Of a stretch of 64,000 nt of DNA, positions 1-13,650 are shown one piece after another. The notes under the pieces are model-generated. The model did not search any database. It saw only the letters and a list, made by a program, of their open reading frames with translations, and was not told the DNA's origin. Made by a program: the position numbers and the translations under genes. The stretch is from Lichenostomus cassidix (lineage: Eukaryota > Chordata > Aves > Passeriformes > Meliphagidae). The DNA is taken from positions 2,836,380-2,900,379 of the forward strand of contig CM039181.1 in assembly GCA_008360975.2 (NCBI GenBank), read 5' to 3'. Within the stretch, counting starts at the first letter, position 1, and each line of letters starts with the position of its first letter.

Positions 1-117
1 CTTTCTTTATCCAGGGTGCCTTGGTGATTTCTTTGGGTTTTTTTCCCAAAGTGAATTCAATAATTGTGTCTAGTTTTGCCTGCCGTGTTGATAGCATCCC
101 TATTTTGAGCTTCCCTG

Positions 118-215
118 GTTAGAAACATAGGATCATTAAGGTTGGGAACATCCTCCAAGAGCATCAGGTCCAAACTTTGACCGATAGCCTTAGGAACGTA
201 AACTGATGCAAACCA
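118..215 (-). mobile_element. CR1 LINE 3' end remnant
   Basis: Reads like the reverse complement of a CR1 tail: catag-gatcattaaggttggg, then cctccaagagcatcaggtcc and caaactttgacc. Diverged. Confidence 0.6.
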
Positions 216-924
216 GGATTAGAAACTGTTCACAGACTCCTAAATCAGAGCTGCTATTCACAGTTCTCTTGCAAGCACTCAGAGGTGGCTTTGGGGGACC
301 ATGAACTCAGACTGAACTCTAAGGAGCATGAGCATTCAAATCCCACACACTTTTGATTTTATTACAGGGGAAACCTTCCTCCCTCTCGTTGCCCAGTGTG
401 TCATTAATGTTTTATGACAGGAGATCGAGTAGGCAAAGCCTGGCATTATTTAGCAAGGGGAGAGATGGTTATAGGGGAATGTGAAAAAAGGAAGAAACTT
501 GTTTCCTGTGCAGGCATGGTGACTGGTGGACAAAAATGCCACAACCAGCCCTGACTTTCCAGGTTTCTGTAGAGAGAATGTGCCAAAGGAAAATGCAGCA
601 GAATGCTTTTGTGCCTAACACGAGGGACTGTGCAGGGCCCTCCTTACAAAACTTCGAGAGTTAATAGAGTTGCACAATCCTCTGTAAAATTCAGCAAAGA
701 TGGGGTATTCATTCAGGAGGAATCTGCAAGGACATCACCAGAAACTGAACGTCTCCTTTCACTCTGTAAGCAAGAATCCTGCCAAGCTGGAAAACGCCTC
801 CTCTTTTATCCAGCCATCATTGTTGCCCTTTGATTGTGCTGCCACAATACCTGGCATACATCATCTGCAAAGCTCTGCACACTGCTGAAGTGCTGCTCTG
901 GAGAAGGGGAATGGTGGGATTGTA

Positions 925-1000
925 GCCATCAGGAAAAGGGAAATGCAGACACAGAGTGGTTAAATGGTTTGTCCAAGGCCATGCAGGAAGCTGAGGAGGG
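925..1000 (-). mobile_element. MIR-like SINE remnant
   Basis: Resembles the reverse complement of the MIR core: a gaaat-cagacacagagtggttaa block followed by tttgtccaaggccatgcagg. Recognised by eye only. Confidence 0.45.
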
Positions 1001-2679
1001 AGGATGCAGCAGGAGGGGAGAGGGGGGAAACACATGAAAACACACAAAACACAACAGATCTCTGATTTCAAACATCTCTGGCGTTTAGCCCAAACTTCAG
1101 GTCATTAAATGCTGCTGCTTCTCTCTTTGGGAGAGATATTATCTGGAAGGAAACAATGGTGAAGATAAGGAAAGCCTGAATTCTGTTGAAATTATTTTTG
1201 CCGTAGATAATTTGTTGGTATTGTATTTTTCAAAGTACTGATTATTTTCACTCCATTCCAGAAAAAAGTAATAATGAATAATAATGGATTAATTATGTTC
1301 TTATAGAATAAAGTGCTTTCCTTATCCACTTAGCAAGGTGCTTGGGCATTGCACAAACAATTACAAATAAAGTGCAGCAGTAGTAATTAAAATAAGCATG
1401 CATTGTAAAGCCACAACAAAATGCAAATGAGTCAAGCCCCAGGATTAAATGGAAAGGTCTAATACTACACGATTTAATTTTATTTTTCTTTAGCTATTTA
1501 ACTCATAGTAAAATAGTAAAAAATAAGCATCCATGATAGGGAAGGTAGTAACAAGTTAGGTGTTTCAACTGCAGAAAAATTTTCACTGCAGAGTGTTCTT
1601 TTAACATTTTCTGAGAGGCCCTAATCTCACTTTAATTTTCAACACCTCACTGAAACTTGATGCAAACAAATCACTCCAGCCTTTTGACAGGCAGAGACTT
1701 CCCGTTTTTCCATTTCCAATTCTGTTTGAGGCATTCCCTTCCTCTCAGTTACACTCTATCTCCTCCTGGACAGGAGGTCATCACAGCAAAACCAGGCAGT
1801 CTTTTCCTCATTTTCTTCCATTTGATCCCAATTTCCTCCACCTTCCATGCCTCAGCCTTGCAAGGTAACAATTTACTCCTGGTAATTCAGTATCCAAAGT
1901 GCTTCCAGTTGCAGAAGCAGAGCATATAGCTTAGGTTCCCAGCTATGATTTTGTGGACTTATTATCATGAGCTTATGATAAGGGTTTTAATACTTCTATA
2001 AGGCCTGAATTTTTATTGTCTTTGTTTGAGGAGGGAGTTCAGGAAGGTGTGTAGAAGCACACTGAATACAAGAAAGATTATTGGCATTTAAGGTCAAGTC
2101 CTCGGTAATCAAGGAAAGGCACATTTAATGTTGTCCAACTCACCTTAATTAACATTTTCACCCCTTCTTCCTGCCAGAAACACAAGTGAAATCCCCACGG
2201 CTGATATTTCCCACCAGATCTAAATTCTTAGGGAGTACACAGAAGGAAGCATAACACAAATCATATAAAAACCCCACAGAATTAGAGGGAAAATGGGAGG
2301 TGAGAGATGCAAGAATCATGGTCCTGTGTCCAGAATCTTCCATTCTGATTTCTGGGGGAAGATGAGGGCATTTTAAACCTCACCTGGAGTTTAGCAGCTG
2401 CTCAAGCAGAGATTCTCAGAACTGCTTGCAAACAGCCTGCAGACCGAAAAAAATTCTGCAGGAATTAGATGAATAATTTCAAAATAGAGGATAGAATCAA
2501 GACAATCATAATGTTCTCATGCATAATTCATGGTCAGAGAAAAAAAATAAAAACGCATCTCCCGAATTCTTCTTTCACTCAGGCTTCTTTCACTTGAGGC
2601 TGCATCCAAAACTGTTCAGATCAATGAGAGATGTTTCACCACCTTGAGCCCAAGCCAAGTCACTCTCTGCTTACACCTG

Positions 2680-2765
2680 TTAAGCAGATGGATAAAATGA
2701 AGCTAAAACGAGTGAAGCGTGTTGCCCACAATCACACAGGACACCAGTAATTATCAGGGCCTGTA
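2680..2765 (-). mobile_element. MIR-like SINE remnant
   Basis: cagatggataaaatgaagct, then gttgcccacaatcacacagg and ccagtaattatcagggc follow the order of the MIR core in reverse orientation. Confidence 0.45.
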
Positions 2766-2894
2766 AATCAGTGCCTGTAATTAGGAAATATTGGAATCAA
2801 CAGCAGTGTTTCCTCTGGGAGCAGCCCTCTGGCACCCTCTAGTCCAGCACCTAAAATCCAGGTGTTGAGGTCTGCAATTCTGACATCTGCAAAG

Positions 2895-3150
2895 AGGTGA
2901 AATCTCTCTGTCTGACTTATGTTGTGGCTGTTGAATTGTTAATTCATATTGATACCATAAAGCCAGAAGCAGTGGGAAACATCTCGGTTTATAAATCAAA
3001 CATAAAGAGCTGGGATGTGGTAAGGACAAATATTTCAGTTTCTTTCAGTTTTGGTAGGGGTTCTTTTCTCTTCAGGTGAGCACAGCTAAACTGCCGCATA
3101 AATATTAAATGCTGCTGCTCATCAGGAGCAGGTAGGATTGTAGCCTTGAG
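2895..3150 (+). repeat. Left arm of a diverged inverted duplication
   Basis: Matches the reverse complement of 3716-3937 along its length at roughly three quarters identity by eye. Shared blocks include ttgaattgttaattcatatt, aaacataaagagctgggatg, tcttttctcttcaggtg and cataaatatt, in the same order. Confidence 0.7.
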
Positions 3151-3554
3151 ATGTGTGGTTTTGACACATTTTAAAATCTTGACTGTGTTTGAACTGTGCC
3201 ATTGCAGCCTTCTGTTATTTACTGCAAATTGAAAGGAATCAAGGTCTCTCTTCAGATTCCACTTTCCCTTTTCATGTCGCTAAATGTTACATTATCTCCT
3301 CCCTTTTTCATTCAATTAAGCTTTGACCACTTAATTGATTAATTCTAGAGAGCAAAAGCTACACAGAGACATTTTCTTCAGAGTCAATCAGGTTTTTGTT
3401 TGAGCTGACAGTTGTTCAGTCTTTTGTAAATACTGCAGTAAAATGAAAAAACCCACCCTGAATATGAGCTTGATTCTCCCAATATTATCTGACTAGCTCC
3501 TCTAAATTACATTGAGATTTTCAATTTTCTATGGGACAAGTTTGCATGAGATAC

Positions 3555-3602
3555 ACAAGAGGGAAAAAAGGAGAAAAAAGGAGAAAAAAGGAGAAAAAAG
3601 AA
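3555..3602 (+). repeat. Simple repeat (ggagaaaaaa)n
   Basis: About four copies of a 10-bp purine unit. Confidence 0.85.
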
Positions 3603-3715
3603 ATGGAATGATGTTAAGTCTAAACTCATACTCCAACTAGGAGTTTTTTCTGCAATGGCAGAAATCAAATACTGTCAAGAAAACAAAAAACATTCATGAA
3701 AAGGATACATTCCAG

Positions 3716-3937
3716 CTCAGGCTACAATATAGCATTTTTCTGATGAGCAGCTGTTTAAAATATTTATGTCAGCTTAGCTGTGTTCCACTGAAGAGAAAAA
3801 AAAAATTACAGGAGAAGAGGCAGTTGTTCTTACCACATTTCAACTCTTTATGTTTGGTATACAGAAGATATTTTCCCTTTGCTTCTAATTTCGTGCTATC
3901 AGTATGAATTAGCAATTCAACAAAAGAAAGTTCACCT
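3716..3937 (-). repeat. Right arm of a diverged inverted duplication
   Basis: Read on the minus strand: ttgaattgctaattcatact, aaacataaagagttgaaatg, tttttctcttcagtggaaca and gctgctcatcaga, in the order of the left arm. The arms are separated by about 565 bp. The repeated unit was not identified. Confidence 0.7.
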
Positions 3938-6717
3938 TGTTGTTTGGTCTGTGCTCCTGTTTCATAACAGGGGGAAGCAGATGCTGACTTCTCAGGGAAA
4001 TTAAGGCCAGGACAAATCAATATAGCATCTGGCCTGATGTGCTACATGGTGTATAATCTCATGCAGCTTGGAACATGAGTTTAAGAAAAATATATCTCCA
4101 GAAAGACTATCTCTGGTACCACTGGGAAGACAGTAAAAGGTAGACAATTTGTCTCATTCCTTGATATTTTGTCACTGTGGTTACTCTCTGTCATGGTAGA
4201 CAAGTTGGAATATTTTTCTTATATGAATTTATTTTTTTTTACTTCCCAGACATGAGTAATTATGCAGTTCTCCACCAGGGTAAAGAGCTCCTTAATCCTG
4301 AAGTTTTTCTCTCTTTGAAGGTGACTGATCAAATCACCTGATGCTATTATTTTTAGCAAGAAAAATGGGCTGATCTCTTTAAATGATGTCATTTTCTGAA
4401 AACCTGACTCTTTGGGGTTTTTTGGATTTTAAGGTAATCTTTCAGACTTCCTGATATGCAGCATGGTCTAACTAGAGGCAACCCAAACGTTTGCTGAAGA
4501 GGTTGCTGCTGAGATGTGCTCCTATCTCTTTTTCTCATTATTTATGGGGTCAGGCTTTTGCTCAGGTCAACCTCTGCCTTCAAATCTGCTTGCAGACAGG
4601 ATCCCTTCTGCTCAGACAAATATTTCTGTGTTCTGTTTTGGTGTCTGAAATAATTTCAAGGAGCACATGAAGAGACAAAACTCAAAACAGGAAGAACTTG
4701 CTCCAGACTTTTCTTTGAGGAACATGACAGAATTGTTTCAGACCTCCACCACCACCCACATTGCTGCAACTGACTGCAGGGTGGAACCTCTGCCTCCTGC
4801 AAAGGACACACAAGAGCCCTCTGGTTTGGGAGGCCCAGATGGAAAGAGCAGGACAGGTCTAGTTTTTGTGTTGCATGAATTAGTTTAACATAAGGTTAAA
4901 GTTCTGGGTGAAAGGCATTTTGTCTTGTGAATTTCTTCCCAACTGATGGAATTTTGGCAATGGTTGAAGCCAATCTGGTGACTAGACAAGCAGCTGAAAA
5001 CTTACAATATTTACCTTGGCCAGAGAGAAATTCACTACTGATTTTCTGGCTACCTTATTTGTCTGCCTCTCAGGTAAGAGCAGCCTAGCAGATCTTTCCA
5101 GATAGAGAGCAGAAGTATCTTCTGAAACAACATTACACTCACTTTTAAAAGAGGGAAAAAAGAAAAAAATCCCCAAAGCTCACAGCAGCACTGCTTTGTC
5201 GTTCCCTCCCTTGCAGAGATAAGAGTTCAGTTACTCTTTCTCTCTGCAGCACTCTCTGCACTGCTCACCTTGGGAAGCAAAGAAATGGCAAAGGATAAAG
5301 GGTCTTGTCCCTGGAAGGAGGGAGGGCTAGGGAGCCACTAGCAGCAAGAGTGATTTGTTTAAAAGCTTCCCATCTGTTCAGGTTTGTACTCCGTTTCACA
5401 TGGAAATTACTGCTGGATGGATGTGGTAGAATGGTGATTTTGGACACATTCTAATTGGGTTTTAATTTTTTATGGGATGTTTTGGGTTTTTTTTTTTACA
5501 GAGTTCAGCATAAAAAGGCAAAACACAACCAACTGTGACAGGATATATAAAACAGAATGAGCTGCCTACAGATAAATGAAACCAGTCCAAAATAATAGAG
5601 ACCAATGTGAATCATGACCAAGAAGCATATTTGTAATAATAAACATGTCGTCCATGTCAGATAAACAAATCACAAATATTTATTAAGATAACAAACAGAT
5701 TATAAATAGAGAGACATCCCAAATTCAGATCATGTCTCTCACTGATAGTAGATATGAATTAGCAGCCATATCTGCCAAAATAAATCTGGCATTCTCACAG
5801 TCATCATTTCAAGAAAAACAAACAAAAAAAACCCCTGAAAAACCAATAGTAATAAATAAAAAGAAGGAGATTACAGAGAAGGAGAGGGCAGACAAGCATT
5901 GTTTTTTCTTCCACCAGTAAGGGCATAGTTTAGAGAGATCAGGCTGCATTAGTGCTGCTAAAGATGATATAAGCATGATGATGATAAGAAAAAACTGGAG
6001 GCAGGGTTGAGGGAGAGGCTTCCCTGGTAGCTGCAGTTCTGACCCCAATCCTATAAGCTGCTCCAGGCAAGCAGGTGCATGAGGCTCAATTTGAAATCAG
6101 TGAGTTCAAGCCAAGCACAAAAGTCTGTCTAGCCAGAGCATCAGCTGGCAGCTTCCATTTACCTCCTTCTGCCAGTCTTTCAGATGGAGATAACACTTTA
6201 TTGATATGGCAGGAGTTTTGATGTCATGAACAAAATGTGATGGAACAGTTATTCTTTAACTGTGGTGGTTGTGGAATTAAGCCAGTCAGTTTAAAATGCT
6301 CAGAATTTATTTTCAGGAGGACCTAAATAAAAGCAGTTGTTCTAATGCAAACCTGGCACTAGTTTGTCATGCTGTGCTGAGCTCCTGGAAATGGAGAGGC
6401 TGAGGTGCTGCAGCAGGGGAGATTCTGCTATAACATACATTTCTGTGTTTCACACCATAGATTTCAGGACATAAACAGCCTTACACCAAACTGAACAAAA
6501 CAGGGCTATAAAATACCAAATGTGACTGAAACAATATTGGGCTTGGCATTAATTTTTTTTTGTATTTCCTTCCCTTCTGTGAAGGCAATGGTGCATACTC
6601 AAGGCCAAGCTCCTGCTGCCTATATTCAGAGGGGGAATGGAGGAACTCTTAATGTGACAGTCTGTCTGTCCTGCTGGATTTCCAAAGAGAAAAAAGGAGC
6701 AAAACCATTTGCATGAC

Positions 6718-7012
6718 TATCAGGAATACAGTCCAGAGGATGGGGCCAGACTCTTCTGTAGTGCCCAGCAGCAGGGTAGGAGGCATTGAGCACAAAATGA
6801 AACACAGAAAGTTCTACCTGAATATGAGGAAAGACTTATTTACTTGGAGGGTGACAGAACACTGGAACAGGATGTTCAGAGAGTCTGTGGACTCTCCTCT
6901 GGAGATATTGAAAACCCAGCTGATGTGATCCTGTGCAACCTGCTCTAGGTGAGCCTGCTTTAGCAGGGCTGTTGGGCTATCAACCCCAGCCGTTCTGTGA
7001 TTCTGTGAATAA
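6718..7012 (+). mobile_element. CR1 LINE 3' end
   Basis: Contains the CR1 landmarks tacctgaatatgaggaaaga, gaacactggaacaggatg, ctctggagatattgaaaacc and cctgctctaggtgagcctgc, and ends in ttctgtgattctgtgaa, the CR1-type terminal repeat. Confidence 0.8.
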
Positions 7013-10000
7013 AGCCCAAAATAAATCAGGAGCTCTCAACTGTCAATCCCAGTCAGCATAATAAGAGGTAAGTTCTGCCCCAACTATCCTCAGGAGCTAC
7101 TGCCACCATGACTAGACTAGCTTCAATTTTAAGGGATGTTCTCATAGCTGGTTTATATTTTTATTTTCCTTCTGATAAGTCCTACCTCATTTTGAGGTGC
7201 ACCCCAAAATCCTTCTCTTCCTTATGTTTCTATATCCTTGCTTCCTGGCTCATTGCAGTGGATGTGCTCACCTACAGCTGAGCACATGATAAAATGTATG
7301 TAGTTGTAAATGGTTTATTTGCCAAAATGAACATTCAGTCAATGCCAAATTATTTGTGAATTTGAGGTGCACGGATTAATATTTTGGATATTTAAAACAA
7401 TGATGGCAACATTTTGTTTTTTTTTTTCCTAAGCCCTTTGTCTTCTCTCAGGAACAGAAAAAAGCGTAGAGTAATCTATAGATGCTTAGCTTTACTATTT
7501 TTCAAAAAAAATGAGCTATGAAATTTAGCTAGCATGTAGAAAACACGAATAGAAGTATTTACTAAACAAACACACTGGTTTTATTACAAAACAATGACAG
7601 AAATGCTGTTAAAATAGATGTTGTGTTGCACACTATTATTTTGGCCTCTTCACATCACTCTCAAATGGAAGGGGAATTAAAGGCTGAAGTGAGAGATATA
7701 TATCCTACTGCTTTGTAAATGAAAAGAAAGATTACAGCTGTAGGTCTCAGAATTAAGTAGGGACCTGACGTTATAATACAAATGCAAAATAAATTCATGT
7801 TTCTAGAGGAAAATCCTGTGGAATTACCATGGCACCTTGGTATACAGCTATTACAAGGTAGTTAATATGGCATAATTTTAAGGACCACCAGGAAATTTGG
7901 CCTGCAGCACAGAGGAATTAGAACAGCCTCACATAGTAAGCTTTGAAGTGAACTATCTTCGTGTGAATACTGAAGAGCAATACGAAGCATCTGAAAGGTT
8001 GAAATGCAAAACTAATAGCTTCACTGGAAAGGTTTAAGATGTATTTCGCTGCTCATTCAGAAAGAAGCTATTTCAGGTAGGAATTTAGAATTTTTACTAA
8101 ATTTCCATTTGAGAAAAAATGGGGAAAAAATTCTGAATGTATTGCCCAGGGTCTTATATGAATCTAGTCCTTTGATTTTATGGCGCCTAACTGGAAAAAA
8201 GGGTTGCAGAAATAATGCAGAAATAATAAATAATCCAACCAAACACATAGCAAATAACTTACCCTAAAACTATGGAGGTTTTTTATTTACTAAATACACT
8301 GGAAACAATGTTTTGGGCATGTCTTTGGAAAAAAAAACGGAGTTTAATTTTTTGGTTCATCAACTAAATCAGATGATAATTTTTCACGCAAACCAACCAT
8401 TTGAACATCCCTTGAATCCTAAATCCTATTGACAGTAAAGAATTTGGATGAACTTCTCACAGGTGTGAGTCTCATTCCCAGGGAATATTGATTTCTGTTA
8501 TTTAGCTTTTGTGTTTGAAAAGATGAAAAATTATTTCCAGCTTGGAACTAACTCTGCAGGAACAGGCTTTTATTAAAGTGCAAATTTCATGTGAGTGAAA
8601 ATTATTCTTAACCACATATTGCTTAATTTTCTGAAATATGGTTTTTTTGAGGCAATGTCAAAAGTACAATTAAATGGTGCAGGACTGAATCCTAATTGAT
8701 GGTGACAATAATGAAAATGAATTATTTAATGAAAGCTTATTTTTCCTTTTTTCCCCTTCGCTTTTACCTCTCTTTATTCTGTTTGGAAACAGACTGTTCT
8801 AAAATGATTTGAGTGTCCTGCTGTCACTATTCAGACAAGCATTTGTCAGAATGTCTTAATACACACTAATATTTTCAGTAGGCTTTTAATAGAACATCTT
8901 TCTCTCCCGTTCCTTTTAGTTCTAATCTTTAATGTAGGGTCTTGCGTCTCCTTTCATGTTTCTCTCTTTATTAACTTTCCAAATATATTCAGAAATCCCC
9001 TAATTTGTATCCAGCAATGACTTAGGCCTTGAAGCATTAAAATGTACATTTAAAAACATTGAAGCTAATGTAGGAAACTGATAAAATACTATTAAAATTC
9101 CTGGTTTAAATATACGTGATTTGAAAAAATATGAATTTTTAAAAGAGCTATTTTTATAAAAGGGAAGAAATGTTCTTGAGAATTCCATCTTTTTTTCTTC
9201 TCCTTTTAAGAATGAAAAATCTAGAAGAATTAAAAAAAAAAAAGAAAAAGTAATACCCAAGGCTGGGTGGGGAGTGCAGTGAATTTTCATCAGAATGCTG
9301 ACACTTATTTGAGCCTTTCAGGATGGAAAAAAAAAAATTAATCTTCAATTTTTTTGGAAGCAACATCTAATATTTAGCACCCACACTGTTCTAAATGAAC
9401 TTAACGGATGTCAGAATGGAAAGAAGGATCTTAGTGATGACTCACCAACATGGTAGCTGGGAGTTGGAGCTGTCTCCTTCCTCCTTGGGTCCATGGGCTC
9501 TTCACTGGCCAAGGGCAATCAGGGAGCTCCTGACAGCTCCCAGCTCTGTTGTGGCAACAGAAGAACAGCCAGAGATGGAGTTCATGGCTGAAACAAAGGG
9601 GAGAAGCATTGGATGGCTTGGTTCTGGCTTGAAAACCAAATGGGATTGCATGGCAAATAGCTGGGTGTTACAGAATCTGAGTATAGAATTATTTGCATGG
9701 TTGTTATAGAATCTGAGGATGTAATATAACAGAATGTTGCAGACTCTGTGAGTCTTGTGTGTGTTGATTTTGAAGTTAAATAAGCCATTTGGGCCCATTG
9801 GGAGCATGGCTAGGTGGATGTCCTTAGAATACCTGTTGCTTTTCTCTTACAGCCACGGCTGCTCTTCATATCTCTCCCTTTCATTTATTTTTTCATAAAG
9901 GCCTGGTATGGGAGGTTTGATCTCCTGCCAGGCAGCCTAGTGGGAATGCTCTGTTGAGTTATGCAAGCAGCATGGATTTGATCCCTACCTCCTGCTCCCA

Positions 10001-10239
10001 TGCTCTTAGGAACCCACGGCACAGAAATGAAAGGCTTAGCCTGCAGCCAGGCTCTGTGCTGTGCTCCTGGCAGGGCTCAGGGCTCTCAGGGCTGAGGGTG
10101 CTGGGGCAGAGTGGGAAGGAGCCACAGAATAAAAGGATGTGCATCAAACTCTGTCCTCATCTCTGCTCCTTTCCAATGATTTTCTACTCTTTACTGTCTG
10201 TTTTTTGTTACCTTTTTGCACTGATATATTGGCATTTCA

Positions 10240-10288
10240 TAAACATCCTTTTTTCTTTTTTTTTTCTTTTTTTTTTCTTTTTTTTTTA
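10240..10288 (+). repeat. T-rich simple repeat (tttttttttc)n
   Basis: Runs of T with a C about every 10-11 bases, mirrored by a Lys-rich frame on the other strand. Confidence 0.85.
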
Positions 10289-11744
10289 AGTCAACAAAGG
10301 CAGTTACTGTGAGCATGCAAAACCGTGTGGATGCAATGTTAAGAATGGCATTTTGGAGTTCACAGCTGAGAGTCCTCCCAGCCACATTTTGGGCAGAGAC
10401 CTTTGCAATCCAGCTTTCCCCAATCAACCAACTCAAGGAGCATCAATGACACACTGGTTCAGCATACAAAGAGGTGCCATTTTAATCTATGACAGTGCCA
10501 CAAGAGTCATTTTATACTCATCTGTGCACTGAAGTTGCATTTTTATTGTTTTTAATGTTGTTTTTTTCTCCCCAGCATTGCCTGAGGGTTCAGCCTGAGC
10601 TCTGTGTGAAACATTTTGGCAGTTTGTGCCCTGGAGAACTTCCAGTCTGCTGGGCAGTGCAGGCACAGGGTGTCAGAAGGGCTCTGGCACTCAGGAGGAA
10701 TAAGAAATGTGATGCTGGTGAGTGATGCTTACAGCTGTTTCTGCAGGGCCAAGGAGGAGGCTTGGGTGATGGGGAGGAAAGTGTGGAAGCAGAAGGGGTT
10801 GAGGAGGAGACTTTGACAAGAGTGGGAGAGAAGGTAAAGGGGGGCAGAACTGGTATTTCTATCAACTTCAGGCTCTAGTTTGTTCCACTCCACTGCATTT
10901 TACCCCAAAGCCCTACTTCTAGGGGGAAAGGAAAGCCACATGTTTGTGGGGAAGGGATGGAAAAGGTGTCTGCAGATCTCTGAGTCAGAAGAAAGCTTGT
11001 GCAGAGGAAAAGGTGGCTGCATTTGGCCCTTTTTTTATCCCCTGCAGTAAGAACACCTCAGATATTATTGTTATAATACAGATATTAATGTTATAATTAG
11101 TGCATCTATAATTCTAGGGGAAATAAAGGTATTTAGCCTTTTACTTCTGACTCCCAAACGACAAAAAATTGTTCAGTTTTGTCTCATTGCTACCTCTTGT
11201 GAGCACACACTGATCATTAGTGTGCACTCAGACACACTAATGTGTGCACTCAGCACACACAGGTGCTGATTGTCACCAGACACAGAACAAGGGACAGATG
11301 TTCCTTCCTGCCTGCTCTTCTAAGGCAACGCCACAAGCAAAGCATTTCAGTCAGACCTGAAGCAAAACCTGAGCTCCAAACACTCCCAAAGGTTAGGGGA
11401 GCTCAACTCGACATCCAACTGCAACAGCAAAACATCCGTCAGATCTGAAAAACCCTAAAACAAGAGGGATGTCTGGAGTAAGAGCTGATCTGTGTTCTGA
11501 CCTTGTGCAAAAGTGACTCAGACAGTCCTGCCTGAATGTTTGACAAATGCTGTTCAACAGACTACAAGAATTTCCAGCACTTTCAAAGCAACCATAGCAG
11601 CGTTCTGTATTCTCCTCACCTTTGCTTTTCACATTTTCCCTTCAGGTTCTGAGTTTTATGTTATTAGATTTTGGTATAAAACATTATAATAAATATTAAG
11701 CAGAAGCATTTTCCGTCCTAAAAATATCAAAGATGGAAAAATAT

Positions 11745-11812
11745 TATTGTTTCCCTTTTTCTAGCGAGAAAAGTGAGGCACTAATTACTTGCCCAAGGTG
11801 ACTTTGCTCAGC
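11745..11812 (-). mobile_element. MIR-like SINE remnant
   Basis: gagaaaagtgaggcactaat followed by tacttgcccaaggtgacttt matches the same MIR core segment, reverse orientation. Confidence 0.4.
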
Positions 11813-13500
11813 AAAAGATAACAAAAGAAAGAGCAAGTTAATTTAATGTTCTGAAGGTTGAGTGTTTTGGTCTGCCTTTTTTTAATTCTTTTTTACTTCA
11901 GAAAAAGCACTCTGGTGGGAAAAATGCCATTTCAGAGATGTGAAAATGAGTTCAAATACAATGGGAATGTGAAAGGGTTGGCTGCTGCACACGAATTTGT
12001 GGCTGTGACACAACAACAGGTGAGTGATTAGTTTGTGTATAGATAATTGCAACGGGTCTAGCCTACAGGAAAAAAATGCTTTTATGCAAGAGTTGTAGAC
12101 AGGGTGGAAACACCTGAATATTGTAGTGTAGGAAAAGCTAACAGACAGAAGAAGACTCTAGACAGTAGAGCTCCTTTTGTTAGAGGAGAAAATTGCTTCT
12201 CACCTAGGACTTGCTGTATCCCTGCAGCTCTGCACACTCAGCCTAAGATCCAGTCTTCCTTTTCTGTCTATTAGCTCTCTTTTTGTCCTTTAATGATGGA
12301 TTTTGCAAACCTGCTGGCTGCTCTTCCTCAGGCTGGGAGGGGGACATGGGAAGGGACTGTGTCACCCTGCCATCACCTCTTGCTTCCTCTTGAATTTCAT
12401 AAATGGTCTGAGCTGGATTTCACCAAGCAGCAAAAAGCATTTGGAGGGCTTCCTGTCAGCAGTATATAAATAAAATTGGATCAGAATAGATTGAGTAGTT
12501 GCTTCCCCATTTTGTTTTTGACAGGTCCTGACACCCACACACCTGCCCCTTGCTCAGACTCAGATCTGATTTTTTGTCTGCTTTGAGTTTTTGGCAGGAT
12601 TTTCTATTTCTCACCGAGAGTTTCAACAGCTCTTACCCTACTCCTCAGTGCTCAGGCCTTGTGCTCTTGTGCTTCCCATACTTTTGGGTCTTACCAGCCC
12701 ATCATTAAAACATCACAAGGGCAAGAACTGCACCTCCTGCAGGCTCTGAAGCTGATCTTTGCAACTCTGCTGGGTCCAACATCACTCCCCCACTTCAGTC
12801 TGTGTTTTCCACTGCAAAAGAGTGGAACCAAGCAAACAATCTGCAGCAGGTAATTTATGTAATGAACTTACCCTTTTCCCCTGAGCTGAATATGCATGAG
12901 TGGGTGCTGATGTCTTCAAGTGTATTCCCTGTTGGAAGAGGTTTGCCTCGTCTTTTTTCCCCTGTGCACTGCTTTTAATGCTACAGATCAATCACAAGTG
13001 TTCCCTGGCGCATCCAAAAGCTGGTGTTTGCTATTCAAACAGCGTGAAGTTGTAACTGTTTACATAAGTTTGGAGAAATTGTTTCTGATCCTAAAGTGGA
13101 GGAGCATTCAAACACCTCTGTCATGTGCAGCACACAGCCCTTTAAAGTGTGGGTTTAATGTTTATAGATGTGCTCTCACAATTCATTTTTCATGAGTGTT
13201 TGTGCTCAGAGACCTTGGCTGCTCGAATGTGTGCACAAAGAGAGGCTTGAAAGCAACACAAGAACAAACTAGTGCAACATAGTTATAAATTCTGTATTCA
13301 GCAAGTCAGCTTTTAAATCGCCCAACTCTAAACATGAGCGCTGGAGAGGAAACAAGCAAGCGTGGGAGTCAGAGACTCCTGCTTTTGCTTGGAATGCCAT
13401 GTGGCAGGAAAGACAGAAACAAAGGGTGCAGAAGTCAGGCTGGAACTGTTAGTGTCCAAATTATGGCCATGAGGATGGGGAAAGTCTGGAGTGAAGCCTT

Positions 13501-13650
13501 TAGGAGCTGCTGAGGTCCCTTGAGGAGCTGCTGAGGTCCCTTGAGGAGCTGCTGAGGTCCCTTGAGGAGCTGTTGAGGTCCCTTGAGGAGCTGCTGAGGT
13601 CCCTTGAGGAGCTGCTGAGGTCCCTTTGAGGAGCTGCTGAGGTCCTTTGG
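13501..13650 (+). repeat. 21-bp minisatellite, about 7 copies
   Basis: The unit gaggagctgctgaggtccctt is repeated almost perfectly and sits directly before the CR1 tail that borders the WASHC1 CpG island. One late copy has an extra T. Confidence 0.92.

Larger units (their letters stand above)
1..13480. other. Intergenic region without recognisable genes
   Basis: AT-rich sequence. Its reading frames are short and show no domain, splice-consistent exon pair or CpG island. It holds CR1 and MIR remnants, simple repeats and a diverged inverted duplication, listed separately. The nearest gene to the left lies outside the window. Confidence 0.6.

Noticed and set aside
2897..4020. A gene formed by the matching small frames in the inverted duplication
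   Set aside because: Each is about 60-80 residues with no start, splice or domain support; better read as a repeated non-coding element until searched.
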